Shown piece after piece: positions 43,300 to 51,186 of a stretch of 64,000 bases of DNA (position 1 is its first letter; each line of letters starts with the position of its first letter). The translations under genes were made by a program, and so were the position numbers. The notes under the pieces were generated by a model that was not told the DNA's origin, did not search any database, and worked only from the letters and a program-made list of their open reading frames with translations. Origin of the DNA: MWCR01 sp049325475 (lineage in GTDB: Bacteria; Patescibacteriota; Patescibacteriia; 2-12-FULL-60-25); assembly GCA_049325475.1 (NCBI GenBank), contig JBMOLN010000002.1, positions 1 through 64,000 on the forward strand, given 5' to 3'.

Positions 43300-43758
43300 A
43301 TGGGTTTGTTTTCGAAAAAATCATCTGTAAAAGACAAGAAAGATGAAACAAAGAAGAAGTCCGCCAAAGTTTCCAAAAAGGAAGCCGAAGTTAAAGACGA
43401 AATAATAACACCGGAGTCTCAATCGGCGGGCAAGGATGTTAATGCGGCGGTCAAAACAAATAAAGGACAGGCCGGAATGTCTTTTAAGCTGCTGCTTGCA
43501 CCGAAAGTCAGCGAAAAAGCCGCTTATTTGGCATCAAAAAATGTTTATGTTTTTGAAGTGCCGGTGACTGCGGAGAAAATAGAAATCGCCAAAGCGGTTC
43601 AGGATCTTTACGGAGTGAAAGTGATCGGAATCAGAACGATCAGAGGCAGGGGCAAAGCGATTCAGCGCGGCAGAAAAACGGGACGCAGGAATAATTGGAA
43701 AAAAGCGCTTGTGAGCGTTAAGAAAGGACAGACGATTGATCTGTACGAAGGAGTATAA
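43300..43758 (+). CDS. rplW: Ribosomal protein uL23 with N-terminal extension
   Basis: A 152-residue protein; the L23 core begins near residue 60 (LLLAPKVSEKAAYLASKNVYVF) and includes GVKVIGIRTIRGRGK. The first 58 residues are a Lys/Glu/Asp-rich extension of low complexity. L23 forms the docking site for SRP and trigger factor at the tunnel exit. Confidence 0.95.
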   Translation: MGLFSKKSSVKDKKDETKKKSAKVSKKEAEVKDEIITPESQSAGKDVNAAVKTNKGQAGMSFKLLLAPKVSEKAAYLASKNVYVFEVPVTAEKIEIAKAVQDLYGVKVIGIRTIRGRGKAIQRGRKTGRRNNWKKALVSVKKGQTIDLYEGV

Positions 43759-43762
43759 AAAT

Positions 43763-44608
43763 ATGCCTATTAAGAAATACCGACCAACAACAAATGGACG
43801 CCGAATTTCCTCGGTGCAGTCTTTTGCCGATGTTACCGCAAAACGCCCGGAAAAATCTTTGACGGTGCGCAGAAAGGAATTTGCCGGAAGAACAAACGGC
43901 AAGATTACGGTAAGACACCGCGGCGGGGGCCACAAACAGCTTTACAGAATCGTTGATTTTTTAAGAGATAAAATTGATATACCGGCAGTTGTTAAAAGCA
44001 TTGAATATGATCCGGTCAGAGGCGCAAGAATTTGTTTGCTGGCTTATAAGGATGGAGAAAAACGTTATATGATCGCTCCGGATGGAATAAAGGTCAGCGA
44101 CGTAATAATTACAACCAAAACCGCAGATGTGGAAATGAGCATCGGCAACAGATTGCCTTTGGCCAGGGTTCCGCTTGGCACAATTGTTCATGCGGTTGAG
44201 CTGGAACCGGGCATGGGCGCCAAATTGGCGCGCGGCGCGGGAATCGGTATTCGTTTGATGGCTGTTGAAGGCAAGTACGCGACTTTGAAGATGCCTTCGG
44301 GTGAAGTCAGAAATGTGAATAAGCAATGCATGGCAACCATCGGATCAGTATCCAATCCGGACTATAGATTGGTGAGATACGGCAAGGCGGGAAGAATGCG
44401 CCATAGAGGTATTAAGCCGACAGTGCGCGGCAAGGCTATGAATCCGATTGACCATCCTCATGGAGGAGGCGAAGGCAGACATCCTATCGGCATGAAGCAT
44501 CCGAAGACCATATGGGGCAAACCGGCATTGGGTGTTAAGACACGCAGAAAGAATCGCATATCGGATAAGTTAATTATTGAGCGCAGACGCAATAAACGAA
44601 GAAAGTAA
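43763..44608 (+). CDS. rplB: Ribosomal protein uL2
   Basis: A 281-residue protein next to the peptidyl-transferase centre. GRNNGKITVRHRGGGHKQ-like (here RTNGKITVRHRGGGHKQ) and NPIDHPHGGGEGRHPIG (containing the conserved histidine) are present. Full length. Confidence 0.97.
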   Translation: MPIKKYRPTTNGRRISSVQSFADVTAKRPEKSLTVRRKEFAGRTNGKITVRHRGGGHKQLYRIVDFLRDKIDIPAVVKSIEYDPVRGARICLLAYKDGEKRYMIAPDGIKVSDVIITTKTADVEMSIGNRLPLARVPLGTIVHAVELEPGMGAKLARGAGIGIRLMAVEGKYATLKMPSGEVRNVNKQCMATIGSVSNPDYRLVRYGKAGRMRHRGIKPTVRGKAMNPIDHPHGGGEGRHPIGMKHPKTIWGKPALGVKTRRKNRISDKLIIERRRNKRRK

Positions 44609-44611
44609 AAT

Positions 44612-44914
44612 ATGTCTAGAAGTCTTAAAAAAGGGCCTTATATAGACGAGAAATTGCTCGCCAAGGCCGCCAAGATTAAACCGGGCGAAAAGATCGTGAT
44701 AAAAACATGGTCGCGCGCGGCAATCATTACGCCGGAAATGGTGGGATTTACATTTGGGGTTCATAATGGCAAGCAACACATTCCGGTTTATGTTTTGGAA
44801 AGCATGGTCGGTCATAAATTGGGAGAGTTTTCTCCAACCAGAAAGTTTGTGCGACATGGCGGCAAAATGCAGAAATCAATCGAGCAAGGAAAGCCTGCGG
44901 CTCCCGCTAAATAA
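44612..44914 (+). CDS. rpsS: Ribosomal protein uS19
   Basis: A 100-residue 30S head protein. MSRSLKKGPYIDEKLL and GHKLGEFSPTRKFVRHG are conserved. Starts 4 bases after rplB. Confidence 0.97.
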   Translation: MSRSLKKGPYIDEKLLAKAAKIKPGEKIVIKTWSRAAIITPEMVGFTFGVHNGKQHIPVYVLESMVGHKLGEFSPTRKFVRHGGKMQKSIEQGKPAAPAK

Positions 44915-44922
44915 TCAAATAT

Positions 44923-45399
44923 ATGGAAGTAAAAGCAAAATTATCAAGTTTACACATGGCACCCCGAAAAGTCCGCCTAGCGGCGGGGCTCATTAGGAGA
45001 TTGCCTGTCCCGGAAGCTGTTAAGCAGCTGCAATTTTTGAATAAAGCGGCGGCAAGACCGATGCTGAAGTTATTGCAGTCAGCCATGGCCAATGCGGAAC
45101 ACAATTTTAAATTGGATCCGGGCAAGCTTTGGATAAAACATCTTACCGTAGACGGCGGGATGGTTATAAAACGTTATCGTCCGAGGGCCTATGGCCGAGC
45201 CGGTACCATCCGCAAGCGAACTTCGCATGTGATTTTGATTTTGAGCGATGAGCCGCAAATGATGAAGGTTAAAAAGGTTTATAAATCCAGGAAGCCGCGG
45301 AAACCCGCAACCAGAACTCAGAATTCAGAACTCGGAACTCCGAAAGCGGAAGCTAAAAAGGAGGCGGAGGTTAAGAATGTTGAAACAACTAAGGAATAA
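44923..45399 (+). CDS. rplV: Ribosomal protein uL22 with repeat-encoded tail
   Basis: A 158-residue tunnel protein. The core (about 1-115) is normal: HMAPRKVRLAAGLIRRLP and RYRPRAYGRAGTIRKRTSH (the tunnel hairpin). The last 40 residues (after RKPRKPATR) form an extra low-complexity tail. Part of it, TQNSELGTPK, is encoded by CAGAACT-type 7 bp repeats (about 45314-45348) like those found in intergenic spacers. Confidence 0.96.
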   Translation: MEVKAKLSSLHMAPRKVRLAAGLIRRLPVPEAVKQLQFLNKAAARPMLKLLQSAMANAEHNFKLDPGKLWIKHLTVDGGMVIKRYRPRAYGRAGTIRKRTSHVILILSDEPQMMKVKKVYKSRKPRKPATRTQNSELGTPKAEAKKEAEVKNVETTKE

Positions 45400-45404
45400 A
45401 TAAT

Positions 45405-46133
45405 ATGGGACATAAAGTACATCCAAAAGCATACCGCATCGGAACGACCACAACCTGGCCGTCGCGATGGTTTGCGCGCAAAGAACTTTACCGCAATCAG
45501 ATCCAGATGGATTATAAGATCCGTGATTTCTTTAAAAAACAATTAAAAGAGGCGGGCTTAAGCGCGGTACTGATTGAGCGTTCGCGCGGAACGCTGACCA
45601 TTAATCTGAAAACGGCGAAGCCGGGTGTTGTAATAGGTCATTCGGGTTCGGGGATCGAAGATCTTAAAAAGAAATTTTTAAACGCTTTTTACAGAGGCAA
45701 GAAAGTGCAGTTGCAGATTAACGTGCAGGAAGTTCCCAAAGCGGGATTGGAAGCGGCCGTTGTTTGCCAGCAGGTTATTGTTGATCTGGAGAGGCGCATG
45801 CCTTTTAGAAGGGTATTAAAACAAACCATTGAAAGAGTAAAAAAGGCGGGAGCATTGGGTGTAAAAATTTCTGTTTCCGGAAGATTGAATGGCGCAGAAA
45901 TCGCACGCCGTGAATGGTTGTATTGGGGCAAGATTCCTTTAAGTAATTTGCGCGCCGATATTGATTATCATCAAGATTTTGCCCGCACCATGATGGGAGC
46001 TATAGGCGTAAAAATCTGGATTTACAGAGGCGATGTTTTTGCCAAAGACAGATATCTGCAGTACCAGCCGTCAACTCCCAGAAATCAGGGAACCCGCGAT
46101 AAACGAGAAAGAAGACAAACCGCCAGGTCATAA
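45405..46133 (+). CDS. rpsC: Ribosomal protein uS3
   Basis: A 242-residue mRNA-entry protein. MGHKVHPKAYRIG, the KH-domain GHSGSGIEDLKKKF and the C-terminal GAIGVKIWIYRGDVF are conserved. Confidence 0.97.
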   Translation: MGHKVHPKAYRIGTTTTWPSRWFARKELYRNQIQMDYKIRDFFKKQLKEAGLSAVLIERSRGTLTINLKTAKPGVVIGHSGSGIEDLKKKFLNAFYRGKKVQLQINVQEVPKAGLEAAVVCQQVIVDLERRMPFRRVLKQTIERVKKAGALGVKISVSGRLNGAEIARREWLYWGKIPLSNLRADIDYHQDFARTMMGAIGVKIWIYRGDVFAKDRYLQYQPSTPRNQGTRDKRERRQTARS

Positions 46134-46147
46134 TATAAACAATTAAT

Positions 46148-46564
46148 ATGTTGATTCCACGAAAAGTAAAACATCGTAAATGGCATAAAGGCCGCGGAAG
46201 AAATATCCGTATAGCTTCGGATAAAATTTTTCTTGCTTTCGGCGATTACGGTTTAAAAGCTACGACAGCGACTTGGCTGACATCGCGCCAAATTGAAGCT
46301 TGCCGCAGAGTATTGACCCGATATACCAGAAGGGGCGGAAGAGTTTGGATCAGAGTGTTCCCGGATAAGCCGATTACGAAACGCGGCAATGAGGTGCGCA
46401 TGGGCGGCGGAAAAGGCGGAGTAGACCATTATGTGGCTCCTATACGCCGGGGAACGGTGTTGTTTGAGATGGATGGCATTCCCGAGGATAAAGCCAAGGA
46501 AGCGCTGGAAAAGGCCGCATATAAATTGCCCTGCAAAGCGGTTTATATAACCAAGAGTTTTTAA
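46148..46564 (+). CDS. rplP: Ribosomal protein uL16
   Basis: A 138-residue protein near the A-site. MLIPRKVKHRKWHKGR, RRGGRVWIRVFPDKPITKR and RMGGGKGGVDHYVAPI match. Normal length. Confidence 0.97.
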   Translation: MLIPRKVKHRKWHKGRGRNIRIASDKIFLAFGDYGLKATTATWLTSRQIEACRRVLTRYTRRGGRVWIRVFPDKPITKRGNEVRMGGGKGGVDHYVAPIRRGTVLFEMDGIPEDKAKEALEKAAYKLPCKAVYITKSF

Positions 46565-46568
46565 AAAT

Positions 46569-46760
46569 ATGAAAGCCAAAGATTTAAAACAGCTGACAAA
46601 AACCGAGTTATCAAATCGGGTCAAGGAATTGCGAGGCCGCATCAGGGACTTGAGGTTTAACATTAAGACCAGACAGAATGCCAAGGTCCGTGATTTGAGA
46701 AAAGCCAAGCAGGATTTAGCCAGAACGCTGACAATCCTGGCTCAATTAAATGAGAAATAA
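46569..46760 (+). CDS. rpmC: Ribosomal protein uL29
   Basis: A 63-residue helical-hairpin protein (MKAKDLKQLTKTELSNRVKE). The stop TAA is one base from the rpsQ start. Confidence 0.94.
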   Translation: MKAKDLKQLTKTELSNRVKELRGRIRDLRFNIKTRQNAKVRDLRKAKQDLARTLTILAQLNEK

Positions 46761-46761
46761 T

Positions 46762-47040
46762 ATGACAGAAGCCAAGCAAAGAATTACAGCCCACCGCAAA
46801 CTGCAAGGAACGGTGGTTTCCGCAAAAATGGAAAAAACCATTGTGGTTTCGGTTGAACGCAAAATACAACATCCGAAATACGGAAAGACTTACACCATGA
46901 GTAAAAAGTATAAAGCGCACGATGAAGACGGCAAGGCATGTGTAGGCGATTTGGTCGAAATCGCCGAAACCAGGCCTCTTTCAACGGATAAACGCTGGAG
47001 ATATTTAAGAACTGTCAGACCGGCAGCGGAAATCAAATAA
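46762..47040 (+). CDS. rpsQ: Ribosomal protein uS17
   Basis: A 92-residue 16S rRNA-binding protein: LQGTVVSAKMEKTIVVSVER, HPKYGKTYTMSKKYKAHDE and ETRPLSTDKRWR. I start at MTEAKQRITA (46762), after the rpmC stop. Confidence 0.95.
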   Translation: MTEAKQRITAHRKLQGTVVSAKMEKTIVVSVERKIQHPKYGKTYTMSKKYKAHDEDGKACVGDLVEIAETRPLSTDKRWRYLRTVRPAAEIK

Positions 47041-47041
47041 T

Positions 47042-47413
47042 ATGATTCAACATCGAACGATGCTCAAGGTGGCGGATAATTCGGGAGCTAAAAAACTTCA
47101 GTGCGTACGCGTACTCGGAGGTTATAAAAAAAGAACAGCCGGCGTTGGCGATATCATTACGTGCGTTGTTAAAGAAGCTATGCCGCATGGCACTGTAAAA
47201 AAATCTGACGTTGTGCATGCTGTGATCGTGAGGACTCATAAAGAGACCAGACGTCCTGACGGAACTTATGTCAGATTTGACGATAATGCGGCTGTTATTG
47301 TTGATAAAAAATCCAAAGAACCAAAGGGCACGCGTATTTTTGGTCCGGTTGCACGTGAATTGCGCGGCAGGGGCTATATGAAGATTGTTTCTTTGGCGCC
47401 GGAAGTATTGTAA
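47042..47413 (+). CDS. rplN: Ribosomal protein uL14
   Basis: A 123-residue subunit-interface protein: MIQHRTMLKVADNSGAKKLQ and IFGPVARELRGRGYMKIVSL. Starts one base after rpsQ. Confidence 0.97.
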   Translation: MIQHRTMLKVADNSGAKKLQCVRVLGGYKKRTAGVGDIITCVVKEAMPHGTVKKSDVVHAVIVRTHKETRRPDGTYVRFDDNAAVIVDKKSKEPKGTRIFGPVARELRGRGYMKIVSLAPEVL

Positions 47414-47442
47414 ATTATCAATGACCAACTATCAATTAAAGT

Positions 47443-47712
47443 ATGTTTAAAGTAAGAATTAAAAAAGGCGACAATGTTGCGGTAATCGCCGGCAAAGACA
47501 AGGGCAAGACGGGAAAAGTCATGCAGGTTTTACCGGCCATGGACCGTGTTGTAGTTGAAGGTATTAATAAGTGTAAAAGACATCTGCGGCCCAGGAATCG
47601 CGGTGACAAAGGGCAGGTTGTTGAGTTTTTTATGCCTATACATATTTCCAATGTAATGCTGATCGATGCGGCCGGAAAGACCATTCGCCATGACGACAGA
47701 CCAAAAGAATAA
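47443..47712 (+). CDS. rplX: Ribosomal protein uL24
   Basis: An 89-residue KOW-domain assembly protein: KKGDNVAVIAGKDKGKTGKV and GINKCKRHLRPRN. Slightly short at the C-terminus. Confidence 0.95.
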   Translation: MFKVRIKKGDNVAVIAGKDKGKTGKVMQVLPAMDRVVVEGINKCKRHLRPRNRGDKGQVVEFFMPIHISNVMLIDAAGKTIRHDDRPKE

Positions 47713-47713
47713 T

Positions 47714-48253
47714 ATGCTTAAAGAACGATATATTAAAGAAATAATTCCGGCGCTAATGAAGCAGCTGCAGGAAACGAATAAAAATGCCGTGCCAACGGTA
47801 AAGTCGGTGAGTATTTCGGTAGGCATGCCGGCACAGCAAAAGGATGCAAAGCTCATCGAAACCGTGGAGCGGACTTTGGTTAGAATTTCGGGCCAGAAAC
47901 CGATTGATACCAAAGCCAAGAAGTCCATATCAGGTTTTAAAGTGCGTCAAGGAATGGTTGTCGGCAAGTGCGTAACATTAAGAGGCGAAAGGATGTGGAT
48001 GTTTTTAGAAAAATTGCTGAATGTGACTTTTCCCCGCATCACAGATTTCCGAGGAATTTCCGATAAAGTGGTTGATAAGCAAGGAAATATTTCCGTAGGT
48101 TTTAAAGAATACTTGCCGTTTCCGGAAATTAAACCGGATGAAGTTGAAAAGGTTCATGGATTGCAGGTGACTGTAACGACCAATGCCAAAACACGCGAAA
48201 GAGGACTGGCATTGTTTAAAGAATTAGGATTTCCATTCCAAACTAAAAAATAA
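47714..48253 (+). CDS. rplE: Ribosomal protein uL5
   Basis: A 179-residue protein that binds 5S rRNA: GQKPIDTKAKKSISGFKVRQ, FPRITDFRGIS and the C-terminal VTTNAKTRERGLALFKELG. Start at MLKERYIKE, one base after the rplX stop. Confidence 0.96.
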   Translation: MLKERYIKEIIPALMKQLQETNKNAVPTVKSVSISVGMPAQQKDAKLIETVERTLVRISGQKPIDTKAKKSISGFKVRQGMVVGKCVTLRGERMWMFLEKLLNVTFPRITDFRGISDKVVDKQGNISVGFKEYLPFPEIKPDEVEKVHGLQVTVTTNAKTRERGLALFKELGFPFQTKK

Positions 48254-48254
48254 T

Positions 48255-48443
48255 ATGGCTACTGAGAATCAAATCGCTAAAGCTAAAAAGCGTAAACAAA
48301 AGTTTAGCACCCGGGAACAAAACCGATGCTGGAGATGCGGCAGAAAACACGGATATATCAGGGATTTCGGATTGTGCCGTATCTGCTTTAGAGAGCTGGC
48401 ATTAAGCGGCGAATTGCCGGGTATTAAAAAATCAAGCTGGTAA
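48255..48443 (+). CDS. rpsN: Ribosomal protein uS14, zinc type
   Basis: A 62-residue short form with two zinc pairs: NRCWRCGRKHGYIRDFGLCR contains CWRC, and CRIC follows. FRELALSGELPGIKKSSW is the typical end. Confidence 0.96.
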   Translation: MATENQIAKAKKRKQKFSTREQNRCWRCGRKHGYIRDFGLCRICFRELALSGELPGIKKSSW

Positions 48444-48451
48444 ACAAATGT

Positions 48452-48844
48452 ATGATAACAGATCCAATCAGTGATTTCCTAACACGTTTGCGCAATGCGC
48501 AAATGGCGGGACATAACCACATTGAAGCACCTTCTTCAAAGATTAAGTTTGCGATTGCAAAAATCTTGGAAGAAGAAGGTTATGTTTCCGATGTCGCGGT
48601 AAAGAAGGAAGGAATCAAATCTTTGCTGCATGTCGGTTTGATGTACGAAGGCCATGATCCCAAGATCAAATCGGTTAAGCGCATATCAACACCGGGACGC
48701 AGGGTATATAAAAAGTCGGGAGAACTGCCCAGGGTTTTGAGTGATTTGGGAATAGCTATTATTTCCACTTCGGCCGGTTTAATGACAAATAAACAAGCCA
48801 GAAAAAGACATCTGGGAGGAGAAATAATTTGTGAAGTATACTAA
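48452..48844 (+). CDS. rpsH: Ribosomal protein uS8
   Basis: A 130-residue 16S-binding protein: DPISDFLTRLRNAQMAGH and GIAIISTSAGLMTNKQARKR. In E. coli it is the translational repressor of spc; no binding site is evident here. Confidence 0.97.
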   Translation: MITDPISDFLTRLRNAQMAGHNHIEAPSSKIKFAIAKILEEEGYVSDVAVKKEGIKSLLHVGLMYEGHDPKIKSVKRISTPGRRVYKKSGELPRVLSDLGIAIISTSAGLMTNKQARKRHLGGEIICEVY

Positions 48845-48847
48845 AAT

Positions 48848-49393
48848 ATGTCTCGTATTGGAAAAAAAGTGATCAAAATTCCCGATGGAGTGGACTGCGC
48901 GATGAGCGACGGCAGTTTTTTGGTTAAAGGACCAAAAGGACAGCTGAAGATACAAGTCCCCGCAGGAGTGAAAGTTGATATTAAAGCTGCAGAAAAAGAG
49001 ATAGCCATCAGCATTGATAATCCCGCAGACGGCCATGAGAATGCGCTTTGGGGTTTGAGCAGGCAATTGGTTGCCAACGCGGTTGAGGGTGTGCAAAAGC
49101 CTTTTAGCAAGTCACTGGAGTTTAACGGAGTTGGTTTTAGGGTTGAGGTATCAGGAAAGAAAATCAAAATGGATGTCGGTTTTTCTCATCCGGTTGAATT
49201 TACTTTACCGGAAGACATTGACGGAGCGGTAGAAAAACAAGTATTAACAATTTCCGGCATAGATAAACAAAAAGTCGGGGAAATCGCAGCGCAGATCAGA
49301 AGGGTTAGGCCTCCGGAACCGTACAAAGGCAAAGGAATCAAGTATGCAGACGAGGTTATCCGACGTAAAGCCGGAAAGGCTGCCGCCAAATAA
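48848..49393 (+). CDS. rplF: Ribosomal protein uL6
   Basis: A 181-residue protein near the GTPase centre: MSRIGKKVIKIP, the EFNGVGFRV-like segment, and PEPYKGKGIKYADEVIRRK at the C-terminus. Confidence 0.97.
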   Translation: MSRIGKKVIKIPDGVDCAMSDGSFLVKGPKGQLKIQVPAGVKVDIKAAEKEIAISIDNPADGHENALWGLSRQLVANAVEGVQKPFSKSLEFNGVGFRVEVSGKKIKMDVGFSHPVEFTLPEDIDGAVEKQVLTISGIDKQKVGEIAAQIRRVRPPEPYKGKGIKYADEVIRRKAGKAAAK

Positions 49394-49405
49394 TCGAATA
49401 AATAT

Positions 49406-49756
49406 ATGATCAGAAAAGAGCAACAAAAAAAGCGCCGTGTAAACCGGGTGCGGGCAAAAATCAGCGGAACCGCCGAAAGGCCGCGTCTGGCAGTTTTTAG
49501 GTCGTTGAAGCATATATCGGCTCAATTAATCGATGATGCCAACCACAAGACGTTGGTGGCCGCCAATGAATCCGAGCTGGGAAAGACCGATAAGCGGAAA
49601 AAAGCGGAAATTGCGGTTATGCTTGGCAAGCTTATTGCGGATAAAGCCAAGAAAGCAGGAATCGTCAAGGTTGTTTTTGACAGACGCGATAAGAAATATC
49701 ATGGGCGTATACAGGCTTTTGCCGATGGAGCCCGCGAAGGCGGACTTGAATTTTAA
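49406..49756 (+). CDS. rplR: Ribosomal protein uL18
   Basis: A 116-residue 5S rRNA-binding protein: KISGTAERPRLAVFRSLKHI and FDRRDKKYHGRIQAFADGAR. Confidence 0.96.
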   Translation: MIRKEQQKKRRVNRVRAKISGTAERPRLAVFRSLKHISAQLIDDANHKTLVAANESELGKTDKRKKAEIAVMLGKLIADKAKKAGIVKVVFDRRDKKYHGRIQAFADGAREGGLEF

Positions 49757-49767
49757 TTTTCAATTCT

Positions 49768-50496
49768 ATGACTGATGAAGTAAAAATACCCAATGCGGAA
49801 CCAATAAATGAGCCAAAAACAGAGGCTACAGGCGCAGCAGGACAAAAAGAAGAGGCTAAGGCCGAGGGAAGCCAATCGGAAACGCAAAAGAGCAGCAGGC
49901 CTTTTGGGCGCCCGTTTAAAGGCGGAAGAGCCGGCAAGGGCGGTCCCGGAAAAGGCAGAGGCCGAGGAGAAAGACGTTTACCCAAAGCCGATGTTCCAGT
50001 TGAGTCGGATTACGAAGAAAAGAATATTGAAGTTGCGCGTGTTACACGTGTTACCAAGGGCGGCAAGAGAATGAGATTCAGAGTCTTGGCGGTTATCGGG
50101 AATCATAAAGGCCGGGTAGGTTATGGTTTGGCCAAGGGTTTAGACGTTGCCGCAGCAACTCAAAAAGCCACAGCCAAAGCGAGAAAATCTTTGATTACAG
50201 TACCGTTGTTAAACGAGACAATTCCGCATCCCGTTATTATTAAACACGGAGCGGCTCAATTGGTTTTAAAGCCGGCTCCCAAAGGTACGGGTGTTAAGGC
50301 CGGCGGTGCTGTGCGCAGCGTATTGGAATTGGCGGGCATTCCTAACGTGACGGCTAAAATTTTAGGCACAAAAAATAAAATCAATAATGTAAAAGCCGCC
50401 GTAGAGGCTTTGTCCAGACTTAAGAGCGTTCAGGTTGAAGCCGGCAAAGAAGCGGGTGTTAATGAAAAAGAGGAAGCGGTTAAGACTGATAAATAA
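49768..50496 (+). CDS. rpsE: Ribosomal protein uS5 with N-terminal extension
   Basis: A 242-residue protein; the S5 core starts near residue 85 (VARVTRVTKGGKRMRFRVLA) and includes GRVGYGLAKGLDVAAATQKA and GVKAGGAVRSVLELAG. The first 80 residues are a low-complexity acidic then Gly/Arg-rich extension (RPFGRPFKGGRAGKGG). rpmD (uL30), which normally follows, is absent: rplO begins 9 bases later. Confidence 0.96.
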   Translation: MTDEVKIPNAEPINEPKTEATGAAGQKEEAKAEGSQSETQKSSRPFGRPFKGGRAGKGGPGKGRGRGERRLPKADVPVESDYEEKNIEVARVTRVTKGGKRMRFRVLAVIGNHKGRVGYGLAKGLDVAAATQKATAKARKSLITVPLLNETIPHPVIIKHGAAQLVLKPAPKGTGVKAGGAVRSVLELAGIPNVTAKILGTKNKINNVKAAVEALSRLKSVQVEAGKEAGVNEKEEAVKTDK

Positions 50497-50505
50497 TAAA
50501 TAAAT

Positions 50506-50976
50506 ATGATTGAATTGCATAATTTAAAACCAGCCCGCGGAGCGCGCAAAAAGACGGACAGGATCGGACGGGGAAATGCTTCGGGACATGGCACAACCGC
50601 CGGGAAAGGCACCAAGGGCCAAAGAGCCAGATCGGGCGGCAGAAATAAGCTCAAGCTCAAAGGCATGAAGCAAATGTTGCTGTCTTTTCCAAAGTCCAGG
50701 GGTTTTAGATCCGGAGTTCCGCAATCTTATACCATTACCTTGGGGCGTTTGAGTGCCGCGTATTCCGCTGCAACTATTATTGATTTGAAATCCCTGAAAA
50801 AGGCGAAATTGATTCCCAAGAGCGCGCAAAGAGCTAAGGTTGTGATGGGTGGAGATGCACCCAAAACGGCTTTGAATCTAATTGATATTGCCGTAACTGC
50901 TCAAGCAAAAAAGGCTATTGAGAAAGCCGGAGGAACTGTTAAAACCGCAAATATTAAATCCAAAACTTCAAAATAG
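50506..50976 (+). CDS. rplO: Ribosomal protein uL15
   Basis: A 156-residue protein: LKPARGARKKTDRIGRGNAS, GHGTTAGKGTKGQRARSG and the C-terminal AKKAIEKAGGTV. Last ribosomal gene of the cluster; a 210 bp repeat-filled spacer separates it from secY. Confidence 0.96.
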   Translation: MIELHNLKPARGARKKTDRIGRGNASGHGTTAGKGTKGQRARSGGRNKLKLKGMKQMLLSFPKSRGFRSGVPQSYTITLGRLSAAYSAATIIDLKSLKKAKLIPKSAQRAKVVMGGDAPKTALNLIDIAVTAQAKKAIEKAGGTVKTANIKSKTSK

Positions 50977-51039
50977 CGGCCGGGGGACGGTGGCCAGGGA
51001 CCAGTGGACGGTGTAGGATGTATAATGCATAGTGTATAA

Positions 51040-51085
51040 TCGATTTTAGACGCTGGACACTAGACTCTAGACACTAGACGCCAGA
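51040..51085. repeat. Heptanucleotide tract (TAGACAC type)
   Basis: TGGACAC, TAGACTC, TAGACAC, TAGACGC, CAGAACT in register, between rplO and secY. Confidence 0.85.
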
Positions 51086-51088
51086 ACT

Positions 51089-51141
51089 CTGTTCGCGCAT
51101 CGTATAGCGCGAAACGTCAGACGTTACACGATACACGATGT
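51089..51141. repeat. Dispersed CGTTTCGCGC element, inverted copy 3
   Basis: Contains CGCGCATCGTATAGCGCGAA and ACACGATACACGATG, the reverse complement of words in the copies at 933 and 20247. Confidence 0.65.
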
Positions 51142-51186
51142 TGATCGCTAGTCGCCAGATATTAGATACTAAATACTAAAGTTAAT

